The notes: generated by a model from the sequence alone, not told the origin. A DNA stretch of 47,628 nucleotides from Pseudomonas abietaniphila (GCF_900100795.1 NZ_FNCO01000028.1:1-47628), one strand, 5' to 3'; counted from the stretch's first letter, positions 16,737-25,430 are shown. Made by a program: numbers and translations.

Positions 16737-17447
16737 TTAATTGAGAGGGAGGTCCGGGAACCTGCTGGCGATTGCCGCAGTGCGTTCCGTTTTAGTGCCG
16801 CCGATGTTTCCTTTTGCGGCCCCGCCGCCATTCCCAGCACCAGCAGCCCCGCCGCCCGATGCCTTACTGCCAGCGATCAGCGGCGCGAACGCCGTGTCGT
16901 TGGTGAATTCTGCTTTAAGCTCATCCAGCGTTGCCGCCGAGAGCTTGCCCGCCTGATCGAGAACCACGACGGTTGGTTTACCGTCACGCAGTTCAACGCT
17001 CAGGCGGCGTTCGATATGGGGAAGCAACGCCTTGGCGCTGCCTGGGATGGCCAATGCTGCTGCGATGTCGGTCGCGGTGCGGCCCACGGTCAGATCCCTG
17101 ATCTGACTGCCAAGGCTGCCACGCTCCTGTTCGAGCAATCCGTTCAGCTCAGCTTCGCGGCGGTTGTATTTTTCCGACCAGGACTTTTCGAGCTCTTCGA
17201 CGTTGCCGGACTTGCGCGCGGCTTCTTCACGCTCCAGGCGTGCTGCCTCTTCGGCATCCTTGCGGGCCTTCTCGGCAGCTTTCTTCTCGCCGAGCAGCTC
17301 TTCGACCTTGGATTTCAGGCCGGAAACGTCTTCCTGTTGCGGCAGGCCTTCAATACCGAGGACAAACTTGCCTTCCTTCTCGGTGTAGAGCGATTTAACG
17401 GAGTCATCGAGACCATCAAGAGTGTCCAGCTGATATTTCAAACCCAT
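16737..17447 (-). CDS. Capsid scaffolding protein
   Basis: 236 residues. A central charged coiled coil (residues about 40-115, AAEKARKDAEEAARLEREEAA) is followed by a domain DLTVGRTATDIAAALAIPGSA and a Gly-rich linker to a short C-terminal tail (AAIASRFPDLPLN). This is the usual build of scaffold proteins encoded directly before the major capsid gene. It carries no visible protease motif, so it is likely a pure scaffold. Confidence 0.85.
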   Translation of the reverse strand: MGLKYQLDTLDGLDDSVKSLYTEKEGKFVLGIEGLPQQEDVSGLKSKVEELLGEKKAAEKARKDAEEAARLEREEAARKSGNVEELEKSWSEKYNRREAELNGLLEQERGSLGSQIRDLTVGRTATDIAAALAIPGSAKALLPHIERRLSVELRDGKPTVVVLDQAGKLSAATLDELKAEFTNDTAFAPLIAGSKASGGGAAGAGNGGGAAKGNIGGTKTERTAAIASRFPDLPLN

Positions 17448-17493
17448 TTGCTTGTCTCCCAGAGACGATTTGCAGGCCCGGCCCGCAGATATG

Positions 17494-17519
17494 AAAAAGC
17501 CCCGTCAGTGACGAGGCTT
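17494..17519 (-). terminator. Intrinsic terminator before scaffold
   Basis: Minus-strand stem AGCCTCGTC / GACGGGGCT (one G-U pair), three-base loop, then TTTTT. It lies after the unknown gene 17556-17825 and before the scaffold gene, again at a cargo/structural gene junction. Confidence 0.8.
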
Positions 17520-17555
17520 GTGAAGTTGATTTGGTGTTACCTGGCTTTACGCCGA

Positions 17556-17825
17556 CTAGGCTTCGATCTGAAGCTGGCTTGGCGGTACGATCTCGATCCA
17601 GCGATCCATGCCGTTTCGAAGTCGATAGTTTATTAGGCTATCGTCGTCTGGGCGCACGTTGTGAAATCCTTTCTCTGCGTCCCAATCTACCCGGAAAATA
17701 CTCCAATCATCCTTATCGTTCTCGTCGCGCCCTTCATATATAGCAACCATAAATCTTCGGCATATATCCCCCGCAACAAATGGAGGTTGCTCGCTTGCAT
17801 CTTTCCATCCGAACCCAGAATTCAT
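17556..17825 (-). CDS. Hypothetical protein (cargo gene)
   Basis: 89 residues, acidic, starting MNSGFGWKDASEQPPF and ending DRWIEIVPPSQLQIEA. The pattern of a Trp-Pro start and a C-terminal WIEIVPP is reminiscent of DUF551-type phage proteins, but weakly. SD support is poor (AAGG). Together with the HNH gene upstream it separates the head morphogenesis gene from the scaffold gene, and a terminator follows it. Confidence 0.55.
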   Translation of the reverse strand: MNSGFGWKDASEQPPFVAGDICRRFMVAIYEGRDENDKDDWSIFRVDWDAEKGFHNVRPDDDSLINYRLRNGMDRWIEIVPPSQLQIEA

Positions 17826-17895
17826 AGCCTTGACTCACATCAGTTAATTGGGCTGTAAGACTTGCAGGCGCTCGGTTAGCCGCCCGAATTAAGCC

Positions 17896-18747
17896 TTACC
17901 GAAACGATAAAGAGAACTGGACAGCATTATCCCTGCGCCATATCCAATCCGTCTTTTGATGGCATGAACGGCACAAGGCCTCAAGGTTTGAAAGCTTGTT
18001 CGCTTGCAACTTGTTCTTCGACTGATGGAAGGGTGTCTTGTGATTCACATCCAAGCGCCTGCCATTGTCAGCCTCTGACTTGGCGCATCGCTCGCAGCAC
18101 CTGCCAGCCTTTTCTCGCACGCTCTCGGCTATGGCAAGCCAGTCGTGTCCACGAAACCCAGCTTTATGGGAGCCGCCTTGCCAGTTGGGATGTCCGCCGA
18201 GCGAATACCTTTCAGACTGGGCCTTCCGGCGTTCATCGGTATAGGGATAAGCTTTATGGCTGCACTCATCGCTGCATGTTGTTTTGGTTGATGATATGTA
18301 GAACCCATGAGATGCATTGTCCCAGCGTATTGGCGTGAAAAGGGCTTCGCACCACTTGCATGAGATTCCCGCTTGAACTGCTCGCTTCCCCTCACAATCG
18401 CTCATGCAAAAAGGCACAAACGCCGCGCTGTAAGCAGTGCAGTAACGACCGTTCCGCGAATGAATCCTTACCGGAGTGAAAGAGATTCCACATCCAGGGC
18501 ATTGCATGTTCCCCGGTCGAAGCGACCTGGCCATGCAGGCCCTAGAGCAATACTTCGAATTCGGCTTCAGTGAGTAGCTGGCCCCGCAACCTGCGCAACT
18601 ACGCATGTTGCGCTCGGCCGCTTTCTTCGTCCGCAATGCTAATGCGCACCCCATGGAGCAGACGACTTTGTTAGGGTTTTTGGAGAGCTGCTTCGCCGTT
18701 AACTGTTTGCTGCAAACAGGGCACGCACGTAGAATCGCCTCAGCCAT
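17896..18747 (-). CDS. HNH endonuclease with multiple zinc ribbons
   Basis: 283 residues. The N-terminal two thirds hold repeated Cys-X2-Cys pairs (CPVC, CAGC, CPGC, CKWC), suggesting four to five small zinc-binding modules. The C-terminus is an HNH nuclease core: RCCERC, LDVNHKTPFHQSK, NLEALCRSCHQK. HNH genes of this sort are free-standing homing endonucleases or packaging helpers. Its position between head morphogenesis and scaffold, next to an unknown gene, argues for a mobile insertion. Confidence 0.85.
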   Translation of the reverse strand: MAEAILRACPVCSKQLTAKQLSKNPNKVVCSMGCALALRTKKAAERNMRSCAGCGASYSLKPNSKYCSRACMARSLRPGNMQCPGCGISFTPVRIHSRNGRYCTAYSAAFVPFCMSDCEGKRAVQAGISCKWCEALFTPIRWDNASHGFYISSTKTTCSDECSHKAYPYTDERRKAQSERYSLGGHPNWQGGSHKAGFRGHDWLAIAESVREKAGRCCERCAKSEADNGRRLDVNHKTPFHQSKNKLQANKLSNLEALCRSCHQKTDWIWRRDNAVQFSLSFR

Positions 18748-18777
18748 ATTGACCTCTCATCCAGGTTGGCTTGGTTA

Positions 18778-18812
18778 GAAGCCCGACTGGTGTTAGCGCA
18801 CCGTCGGGCTTC
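18778..18812. terminator. Strong hairpin, terminator-like
   Basis: Perfect 10-bp stem GAAGCCCGAC (18778-18787) and GTCGGGCTTC (18803-18812), with an inner GGTG/CACC pair in the loop. Flanking T-runs are short on both sides, so it may be a weak terminator or a processing or stability element between the head morphogenesis gene and the HNH gene. Confidence 0.55.
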
Positions 18813-18824
18813 GTTCATTCTACA

Positions 18825-19913
18825 TCAGTCAAGACCTGCTTTGGCGAATGCCAAGGGCTCCAGTCTGATCATCTCCGCAAGGGTCAGCGGCATAAAGTTG
18901 CGGTCGAGCTGCATTTCGGAGAACCGTTCGACGGTGAGGCCGCCATCGCGGAGCAGCTTTGCTCGCACGGGACCGATGGCCTTGTCCTGAAATGCAGCTG
19001 GCTGCTGGGTGAGCCAGTCGTAATAACTGAGGTCCGCCCTCACCTGCTGCGGCCCACTGTCACCGACTGAGGCGCGCGTGCCGTCTTTCGAAAGCAGCGC
19101 GCTGAATCGCGTGATCGCCACCACAGTTGATCGGCAGTTGATGTGAATAGGCGGCCGTGGCCCTTCGATCAGCTTGAAGCGCCGGCCATCCAGCGTTCGG
19201 CACTGGGCAGTCGTCTTTGAATCCAGCGTACTGACCCACTCAACCGACTGAACGACATCGCTGTTTTCCTTCAGCGTCTCCATTCGCGCCTGGGTGGCGA
19301 CGTGCTGGACTGCTGTGTGTACGACTGAACCGGCATTGCGGTTGGTTGTAGCCAAGATGCCGTCGTTGAAGTTGAGCGCCTTGGTCCCGCGGATGTTCTT
19401 GATGATCTGGAAGTTGGTCTGGCCTTCGAAGAAGCCCTGCCTGATCGCACCTGTGAGGCGTTGCCGTTCAGTTGAAGTGAAGCCTTGGATGAACGGGTCG
19501 AGCAGCTTTCCGCCGTCCGCCCCGCGCACGCTGAGCGGGTTGGTGAGGATTGCCGCCCTGATCGCAGCAGAGCCTGGCAAGGCGGCGTCGAACGTGATGC
19601 TTGGCGGTGCTGCGCGCGTCAGGCTTGTTGCCTCGAACTGCGCCTCGTAGTTGGCGATATCCACCAGGTCGAGATTCAGCTGATCGGTAAACCGGTCGAA
19701 GATGCCCAGCAGCAGGCTGTCGACTTCCTTCAGCAGGCGCTCAAGACGCACCGCGGTGTAGTCGGTCAGATCCGCCTTGGTCAGCCGATCGCGAAGACTG
19801 CGATCAATTTCCTTCAGAAACGGGGCGAACTTCTTCACCTCGCCCGACTTCAGCTGCTCCAGGAAGACCGCGTGCCGGATGGTGGCGTCAAGGATTGCTT
19901 GGTTGGCCGCCAT
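18825..19913 (-). CDS. Head morphogenesis protein, Mu gpF-like
   Basis: 362 residues of the Mu F / SPP1 gp7 family, a minor head protein bound to the portal. The diagnostic C-terminal segment is CRTLDGRRFKLIEGPRPPIHINCRS, preceded by SVEWVSTLDSKTTAQ. The start overlaps the end of the portal gene by 26 bases, as expected for coupled expression. The ATG at 19913 is taken. Confidence 0.9.
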   Translation of the reverse strand: MAANQAILDATIRHAVFLEQLKSGEVKKFAPFLKEIDRSLRDRLTKADLTDYTAVRLERLLKEVDSLLLGIFDRFTDQLNLDLVDIANYEAQFEATSLTRAAPPSITFDAALPGSAAIRAAILTNPLSVRGADGGKLLDPFIQGFTSTERQRLTGAIRQGFFEGQTNFQIIKNIRGTKALNFNDGILATTNRNAGSVVHTAVQHVATQARMETLKENSDVVQSVEWVSTLDSKTTAQCRTLDGRRFKLIEGPRPPIHINCRSTVVAITRFSALLSKDGTRASVGDSGPQQVRADLSYYDWLTQQPAAFQDKAIGPVRAKLLRDGGLTVERFSEMQLDRNFMPLTLAEMIRLEPLAFAKAGLD

Positions 19914-21354
19914 TGCCGGTTACCCCTGTCTCGTCGTCCAGGCCCAGTCCCGCCGAGTCCGTTTCCAGCTCGTCGCGAACCTGATCGTCCGTTTTCTCCG
20001 GATTGATGATTCCGCGATCGCGCAGGTACTGCCAGAAGTCGGTCACCGGCAGGCGACCGCCCTGCACGGCGTTGAACAGCGCGGCCATGATGTTCGCGTC
20101 CAGGCTGATCTGCGTGAAGTCCTGATTCAGCTTGTACTCGGCCTTGCCAGTGGCATCGGTGAACTCAGCCATCCATGCCAGGCACTGGGTGTAAGCCTCG
20201 CTGACGTTGCTGACCACCAGAGAAAGCACGCTATGTTCGGCGGCGCTGTCATTGTCTGCCTGCGTTGCGGTCTTCACCGCGCTGCCGCGCTCGATCAACC
20301 GGGCCCCCAAGGAGACCAACTGCTCTTCCTTGGCGTCCATGGCCTCTTTGATCATCGTGTTGGCCTGAGCCTGCAGGATGCCAGCCGAACCATTTGCCGG
20401 CAGCGGCAGGATCGCGCGGGAGCCGAAATAGATGCCCTTCTCTTCCAGCATCTTGACCCACTGCTCATCGAGCCCGGCCATGAACACTTGCGGCTGCCCC
20501 ATCAGAAACGCCGCGTCTTCATAATCGGCGCTGTTCCGGTAATGGCCGATGTTGACCTCGGCCATGTCGTACAGCGGTGAGTCGTCGATGCTGGTGTCGT
20601 TGTTCTCGCTGCCAAGGAACTGGAACGGGATCACCTTCCACTGCTGGCCGGAGCCGTTGAGCGGGGTGAACGGCGGCACGATCATCTCAGTGACTGCCGA
20701 TCCTTCCTGCCAGACCTCTTGCGTGTAGATGCCGGCGGCGTCAAGCCTCAGCACACGGTACTGAATTTCCTGTTCGCTGCCGAAACCATCGTCTGTGTCC
20801 ACGTCGACCGTCTCACGCAGAACCACCAGGCTCAGCAGGTGCTGACCGCCGACCTGACGGGTTTTCCAGTTGCGAATGGCCTCGGCCGGGTAGCTGCTGA
20901 CGTTCGCCCGGGCGCGACCCGCGATCTCATCGGCCTTGCTGACGCTGCCAGCCTCGACCGCTGCGTAATCCACAAGCAGGCCGTGACGACCAACTTCGAG
21001 CAGATGCCCGATGACCGATTGAGACTGCTGGTAGATGCTGACGCCCTGCCCGTCGATGTCCTTGGACACGTATTCGAGTGCGCCAGGCGTGGTGAGCGTC
21101 GGCCAGGTGCGGAACACCGCACCGACCAAGCTGTGTTTCGTCCGACCCGTTGCGTTGTAGAAGACGGCGCGAGCCTTGTAGCCCTTGTACCGCTCTGCGT
21201 TCTCTTTGCTAAGGTCATGAGCGTTTGGCTTTGGCAGATACAGCTCGCCAGCGGCTTTGATGGTTTCGGAGCCTTTGCAGACGTCACGCACCAGGCGCCA
21301 GCGGTTCTTCGCCGCGTCGTACTCGGGGCGGGTGAATGTGACGTCATTGGCCAT
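19888..21354 (-). CDS. Portal protein (DUF4055 type)
   Basis: 488-residue portal protein through which DNA is packaged and ejected. It lies directly after the terminase large gene and shares TGATG with it. Family-typical stretches include RWRLVRDVCKGSETIKAAGE, HSLVGAVFR, VGRHGLLVDYA and GSRAILPLPANGSAGILQ. An acidic C-terminal tail follows. Length is in the normal range for this family. Confidence 0.93.
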   Translation of the reverse strand: MANDVTFTRPEYDAAKNRWRLVRDVCKGSETIKAAGELYLPKPNAHDLSKENAERYKGYKARAVFYNATGRTKHSLVGAVFRTWPTLTTPGALEYVSKDIDGQGVSIYQQSQSVIGHLLEVGRHGLLVDYAAVEAGSVSKADEIAGRARANVSSYPAEAIRNWKTRQVGGQHLLSLVVLRETVDVDTDDGFGSEQEIQYRVLRLDAAGIYTQEVWQEGSAVTEMIVPPFTPLNGSGQQWKVIPFQFLGSENNDTSIDDSPLYDMAEVNIGHYRNSADYEDAAFLMGQPQVFMAGLDEQWVKMLEEKGIYFGSRAILPLPANGSAGILQAQANTMIKEAMDAKEEQLVSLGARLIERGSAVKTATQADNDSAAEHSVLSLVVSNVSEAYTQCLAWMAEFTDATGKAEYKLNQDFTQISLDANIMAALFNAVQGGRLPVTDFWQYLRDRGIINPEKTDDQVRDELETDSAGLGLDDETGVTGNGGQPSNP

Positions 21355-22655
21355 CAGCGAGCAAACCCCATATTCAAGGTGGTGACCGGTTTAATGATCG
21401 GGAAGTCTTTGTGGATGAAGTAGCCGCCCGCGTCGTTCGCGTGGTCATTGCCTTGTGTCTTGTCCGGCTCGCCGTTGGGCGCCCAGATTTGCTGTTCAAG
21501 GCCATCGGCGTAGGTCGGGCAGGTAAACGGATTGACCTTGTAGCGGCGCTCGCCCTGCGCGTTGCAGAACATGGCGTTCATGGCATTGATCCGGTCTTTC
21601 ACCGGCGGGTTTGCTGCTGGAGCGATCACCGTAAACCCGGCCTGCTTGAGCATGGCGATGTCAGTCAGGCTGGCATTCACCGACTTGCGCGAGTCGCCCG
21701 AGGCGTCCGGGTAGATCCGGATCTCGCAGGTCTTTTCGAAGTCGTTGCCGTTGTAGCGCCAGTAGCGCTCTTTGATGCGCTTGATCATGTCCGGCGTGTC
21801 ATAGCCGTTCATGAGCTCGTCAACGGCGCACGGCATTCCCTGATCACGCTTCACGTGGGTGATCGCCGCCATCTTGCCGACGTTGAAGTCCATCCCGATG
21901 AACAGCGGCTCACCAGGCTCGACCTTGTCAAAGCACTGGTTCAGCTTTCGGTCGTACGCGTGGTAGATCGAGCCAGACGTCAGGTTAACGAACTGGCCGT
22001 TAAGGTAAGCGCGTATCAATTGAGCCGGGTACGACTCCATCAGCGATGGGATGTAATCGTCGGGCAGGTTCAGCTCGTTATCGAACGTGCTGGCCTGGAT
22101 CAGGCCGTACATGGAAGCGAGCGCGGGTTTCTCCCGGATCTGCTTCATGAACTGCTGGTAGACGAACTTGAAGCCCTCAGGCGTCGTCGTCACGTCCACG
22201 CCGTTCTTAAGGCCCGGCACGTTGTAGCGCATCCGGGCAATGATCTTGCGCCAGGCATGCTGAGCCTTGAGCGCTGGGAGAACATCAAGCTCATCGACCA
22301 GCGCGTGCCCGATCTTGAAACCGACAATGGTCTGCGGCTTTTCCATCGAACGACATATCGTCGTGCTTCGGTACTGTCTCCCGCTGTAGAAATCGACCTC
22401 TTTGTCGCTTTCCTTGGTCCTGACCTTCAGGCCCCAGTCGTAAGCCACTTCCTCAATCGTTGGAAAGAAGATGTCTCGAATCTGCGGATAGGTCGGAGCG
22501 AAGTAGCCGGAGTTGATGCCCGGCCATTCCCATACGTGTTTGCAGAGAGCTGCACAGCCCACCCACGTCTTTCCCGAACCGAACCCTGCAACGAATCCGC
22601 GAAACTTATGCGGTAGCTGGAGGAAGTCAGCCTGGGGAACGTTCAGGCTCGGCAT
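21354..22655 (-). CDS. terL: Terminase large subunit
   Basis: 433-residue DNA-packaging motor: Walker A GFGSGKT (24-30), Walker B HALVDELD (117-124), and a C-terminal RNase H-like nuclease with IGMDFNVGK (Asp256), PDASGDSRK and GNDHANDAGGY. ATG 22655 is chosen because GAGGAA lies 6 bases upstream. The upstream alternatives at 22670 and TTG 22673 lack this. It overlaps the small subunit gene by 29 bases. Confidence 0.96.
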   Translation of the reverse strand: MPSLNVPQADFLQLPHKFRGFVAGFGSGKTWVGCAALCKHVWEWPGINSGYFAPTYPQIRDIFFPTIEEVAYDWGLKVRTKESDKEVDFYSGRQYRSTTICRSMEKPQTIVGFKIGHALVDELDVLPALKAQHAWRKIIARMRYNVPGLKNGVDVTTTPEGFKFVYQQFMKQIREKPALASMYGLIQASTFDNELNLPDDYIPSLMESYPAQLIRAYLNGQFVNLTSGSIYHAYDRKLNQCFDKVEPGEPLFIGMDFNVGKMAAITHVKRDQGMPCAVDELMNGYDTPDMIKRIKERYWRYNGNDFEKTCEIRIYPDASGDSRKSVNASLTDIAMLKQAGFTVIAPAANPPVKDRINAMNAMFCNAQGERRYKVNPFTCPTYADGLEQQIWAPNGEPDKTQGNDHANDAGGYFIHKDFPIIKPVTTLNMGFAR

Positions 22656-23103
22656 CCCGCTTCCTCGCATCAATTACGTGAACCGACACGGCGGTTGGAA
22701 CAACTGGCTCCTCGTCCGCATCGGCTTTCTTCTGCCGGTTGACGTACATGTCGCCGGTTTCTTTGGCGGCCTGCTCCAGAATCTGCATGGCGAGGACAAT
22801 GTTCTTCATCGTCTCAGCCTTCTCAACGAACCGGTTCATGGCTCGTAACCGGAACGCACGGTTCGCGATCGGTATATCTGCTGTCTCTTCACGAAACCGC
22901 TTCCGGGTGTCCTCGAACAGCGTCACCCAGCGCTTCGCCAAGTTCACGCCTGCTCGCTTGGTCGGGTCATGCTGTTCAACCTGCTGACGGGTCACGTCAA
23001 CGTTGAATTCCTGCTTCACCGCCTGTGAGACTTGGGTGGGAGTGTCGAAGCACGCCAAAGCCTGAACGATGAAGGCTTTCACATCGCTTTTCAGGGCTGC
23101 CAT
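22627..23103 (-). CDS. terS: Terminase small subunit (DUF2280)
   Basis: 158 residues beginning MAALKSDVKAFIVQALACFDTPTQVSQAVK and containing VTRQQVEQHDPTKRAG, the hallmark of DUF2280 small terminases of Pseudomonas phages. The N-terminal HTH binds the packaging site and recruits the large subunit. The C-terminus is charged. I could not identify the cos or pac site in the flanking DNA. Confidence 0.92.
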   Translation of the reverse strand: MAALKSDVKAFIVQALACFDTPTQVSQAVKQEFNVDVTRQQVEQHDPTKRAGVNLAKRWVTLFEDTRKRFREETADIPIANRAFRLRAMNRFVEKAETMKNIVLAMQILEQAAKETGDMYVNRQKKADADEEPVVPTAVSVHVIDARKRDAEPERSPG

Positions 23104-23134
23104 AGATTTCCATCCGTCTCATGCCTGTCTCACT

Positions 23135-23758
23135 TCAGGCCGACTTGAGCAGACAGGTTCCGCAGGCCCTCGAAATATTCAGTTTCCCCACCTCAGCGGG
23201 TTTGTTTGCAGCGTCGACCATGGCCTGAACCTCAATGCTCGCACCATAGCGACGGACCACACCGACGAACTCTTCGACGTCGTGGCCTTGCAGCTTCAGC
23301 TTGGGCGCGCCGTCCTGAGTGAATGCAGGCTGACCGTATTTGTCAGTGGCCTGAGCCAGGTGATAGAGCTCGTGCTCAACGAGGGCACAGAACTCGGTAT
23401 CGCTGCAGTTCGAGCAGTAGTCCGCAGCCAGCGTGATGATGAAGGCCGGCACACCGCCGAACCAATCGAACATCTGCTGTTCCATCCGGGCCTTCTGCCA
23501 ACCACCTGCGCGGAAGGCAAGCTGCTCGGCCTGGCCCAGCACGCGACGACCCTGCTTCTCGAAACTGGACGATGCCCACATGACCGCGATATCGGCGTCA
23601 ATCAAGTGAGCATGGTCTTCGTTGTGGATGCTGCCGGTGTCAGCGAGGATCTCGGTCTGTATCCATTCCCACACTTCAGGTGCCGGCTCAAGGCGGATGC
23701 CGAGCATACTGAGCTCTGACATCTCTTCGAATGACTTGGGAGGGAATGGTCGCGCCAT
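23135..23758 (-). CDS. Putative phage metallopeptidase
   Basis: 207 residues with a zincin motif HELYH (129-133) and a downstream GHDVEEF (His159, Glu162/163), as in the PhageMetallopep family. A Cys cluster (CSNCSDTEFC, CGTC) may bind a second zinc. It lies immediately upstream of the terminase pair in the late operon. The physiological substrate is unknown. Its ATG lies inside a 10-bp hairpin stem (see 23748-23796), so translation may be structure-controlled. Confidence 0.82.
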   Translation of the reverse strand: MARPFPPKSFEEMSELSMLGIRLEPAPEVWEWIQTEILADTGSIHNEDHAHLIDADIAVMWASSSFEKQGRRVLGQAEQLAFRAGGWQKARMEQQMFDWFGGVPAFIITLAADYCSNCSDTEFCALVEHELYHLAQATDKYGQPAFTQDGAPKLKLQGHDVEEFVGVVRRYGASIEVQAMVDAANKPAEVGKLNISRACGTCLLKSA

Positions 23759-23796
23759 GTGGGTCTCGCTATGGATTTGGCGCGACCGAGTTTTTT
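23748..23796 (+). terminator. Long hairpin with plus-strand T-run overlapping the metallopeptidase start
   Basis: GGTCGCGCCA (23748-23757) pairs perfectly with TGGCGCGACC (23778-23787), followed on the plus strand by six T (23791-23796). This fits a plus-strand terminator. On the minus-strand mRNA the same stem contains the peptidase start codon (ATG at 23758-23756) and would mask it. Confidence 0.6.
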
Positions 23797-24250
23797 AGTT
23801 CAGATCACGCCCGAGCGCAGCTGTGAGCGACTGTGCCAGCACGAAGTACTGATGCCGGTAGTTTCGCTCAACATGAAATGGCTGGTCGTCCGGCACTTCA
23901 GAGGTTATCCGCTTGTCACGGTCAATCTTGAAGTGGAAGACCTCGACCCACCTGTCCCGATCTAACTCATCACGGTCCTTGCGCTCGAAGACATACTTTG
24001 CATAAACGCCTTTATTGCCGAGACGAATCAGGCACCTACCTCGAGCGACTCCAAACGGAGACTCGATTGCCGAGTCCAAACCGTCCGAAGAAGGCGTAAT
24101 CGACAGGCCAAGCTTGGCACCGTCATCGTCTGTCAATTCTGCTGCCAGCTTCTCGATCGCTTGCTTGGCATTGAATCGCAACTCCGCTGCCTCTGCGCGG
24201 GCGAATCTTGTATTGTCCAGGTCCTGCGGCGTTAGCTTTTTGTAATCCAT
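23795..24250 (-). CDS. Hypothetical late protein
   Basis: 151 residues, MDYKKLTPQDLDNTRFARAEAAELRF. It is highly charged, with an N-terminal helix and a beta-type C-terminal half (VFERKDRDELDRDRWVEVFHFKIDRDKRI). ATG 24250 has GGGAGG upstream. It sits between the lysis-type genes and the metallopeptidase. Not recognised; possibly another cargo gene. Confidence 0.65.
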   Translation of the reverse strand: MDYKKLTPQDLDNTRFARAEAAELRFNAKQAIEKLAAELTDDDGAKLGLSITPSSDGLDSAIESPFGVARGRCLIRLGNKGVYAKYVFERKDRDELDRDRWVEVFHFKIDRDKRITSEVPDDQPFHVERNYRHQYFVLAQSLTAALGRDLN

Positions 24251-24331
24251 GACAGCCTCCCTTAGTGAGAGACCATTATGGCACCCGCGAAATGCGCCAC
24301 GAAACGGACGTATCTGAATTTGTGGCGCGGG

Positions 24332-24619
24332 TCAGCTGTATGCCTTCCAGCCTGCTTGAAACTTATTAGGTTGAATGGTCAGCCTGAGGTATCCCAGCAC
24401 TGGCAGGTTCAGGGTGGCCGAGCCATTCCAGCCTGGCTCAGACTTGTATGTTCGAGTCGATCCAAAGCCGGACGGGATCATCTTGTTCGTCTCTTGCCAA
24501 TGAAGAGCCCAGCGCCATGTGATCGAGTTACGCCAGTGGAGAGAAGCCACCATCACTCCAGATCGAGAGCCGCCATTTCCACGCATGCGATTGAAAAGAT
24601 TCAGCGGTCCAATTTTCAT
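24332..24619 (-). CDS. Small hypothetical protein
   Basis: 95 residues from ATG 24619 (GAGG 8 bases upstream): MKIGPLNLFNRMRGNGGSRS, then Trp-rich segments (LHWRNSITWRWALHWQ) and a C-terminal LPVLGYLRLTIQPNKFQAGWKAYS. Basic and aromatic, without signal or TM segment. It lies directly downstream of the holin-like gene. Not recognised; a lysis or DNA-binding role cannot be assigned. Confidence 0.55.
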   Translation of the reverse strand: MKIGPLNLFNRMRGNGGSRSGVMVASLHWRNSITWRWALHWQETNKMIPSGFGSTRTYKSEPGWNGSATLNLPVLGYLRLTIQPNKFQAGWKAYS

Positions 24620-24662
24620 GGGAAAGCCTCGGCTTGGTATGTAGGTGATGGTTCGGTACGAA

Positions 24663-24884
24663 TTATTCGTTAGCAGGAGGTTCGCGCAGCTTCGATTGCT
24701 GCACCACCCGGGCAACCGCAACCGCCACACTCAGCGCCATGTTCACGCTGGCGAACACCAGCGGGTTAACTGCTCCCTGAAACACCGACCAAGCGACAGC
24801 GGCAGCGTTAACCGCAGCAATAAGCGCGGCGATCTGCACACTGGTCATTCGCCAGGCTTTCCGCCATTCAGGGATGAGGGCCAT
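24663..24884 (-). CDS. Holin-like membrane protein
   Basis: 73 residues from ATG 24884: MALIPEWRKAWRMTS, then two hydrophobic segments (about 15-36 and 41-62) and a short charged C-terminus. Size and layout fit a class II type holin. It overlaps the lipoprotein gene upstream. Position at the start of the late operon supports lysis, but no endolysin is adjacent, so the assignment rests on topology and context. Confidence 0.65.
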   Translation of the reverse strand: MALIPEWRKAWRMTSVQIAALIAAVNAAAVAWSVFQGAVNPLVFASVNMALSVAVAVARVVQQSKLREPPANE

Positions 24885-25116
24885 GTTCTGTGTCCGAGGG
24901 AATGAGTTTTTCGAGGCTTTCGGCGTAGCGCTTCCAGTCGTCACGGCTCTTCGTCACGCGGCGCAATTCGGCCTTTGGGGTTTCGGGCTCAGGACACGCC
25001 GACGGGGCAGACGTGAACCGGAAAACCGTTGTCTTGTGCTCGGCTGGTTGCCGGGTTCCTGAGTCTTGCTGTGCGCAGCCGGCAAGCAACAGCACCACAA
25101 CCAGTGCGCACCTCAC
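24868..25116 (-). CDS. Small lipoprotein, o-spanin (Rz1) candidate
   Basis: 82 residues from GTG 25116, which overlaps the upstream stop as GTGA. It has a signal peptide with lipobox LAGC (Cys14), then a charged mature part. Pairing with an upstream single-TM coiled-coil protein is the standard i-spanin/o-spanin arrangement, and spanins fuse inner and outer membrane at lysis. The mature part is longer than typical Rz1 and only moderately Pro-rich, so the identification is by layout. Confidence 0.6.
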   Translation of the reverse strand: MRCALVVVLLLAGCAQQDSGTRQPAEHKTTVFRFTSAPSACPEPETPKAELRRVTKSRDDWKRYAESLEKLIPSDTEHGPHP

Positions 25117-25430
25117 TTTGGCCGTCCGTTGAGCGTCAGCTGCTTCACGGCATCGGTGAGTGTGTCCACACGGTATTCCTGCTTCTCTGTCGAGGTCTTC
25201 ACCACGCCAAGCGTCACTCCGTACGAGTCGAGTGTTCGCTCGATGGAGCCGATCCGTTGGATGGTCACGGCCTGGGTGGTCTGGTAGTTGTTAAGAGCCA
25301 CCTGGAGGGATGACAGCGAGGACACCACGTAGCTGAACGCGGCGAGGGCTCCGAGAGAGATAACGGTTTGCAGGATGGGCACGATGAGCTTGAACATCGT
25401 ACTGTCAGCGATGCGCGAGACTTCAGTCAT
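25113..25430 (-). CDS. Single-TM coiled-coil protein, i-spanin (Rz) candidate
   Basis: 105 residues from ATG 25430. One TM segment lies near residues 13-37, followed by a helical domain (SLQVALNNYQ...RIGSIERTLD...STEKQEYRVDTLTDAVKQL) that could reach across the periplasm. It is coupled to the lipoprotein gene by GTGA overlap. The usual Rz sequence signature is not visible to me. A different membrane function remains possible. Confidence 0.55.
   Translation of the reverse strand: MTEVSRIADSTMFKLIVPILQTVISLGALAAFSYVVSSLSSLQVALNNYQTTQAVTIQRIGSIERTLDSYGVTLGVVKTSTEKQEYRVDTLTDAVKQLTLNGRPK

Noticed and set aside
15413..16744. 443-codon plus-strand open frame opposite capsid genes
   Set aside because: It is the antisense shadow of the major capsid and HeH-domain genes, a common effect of GC-rich codon bias.
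21411..22616. 401-codon plus-strand open frame opposite the terminase
   Set aside because: Antisense shadow of the terminase large subunit, whose motifs are all present in the other strand.
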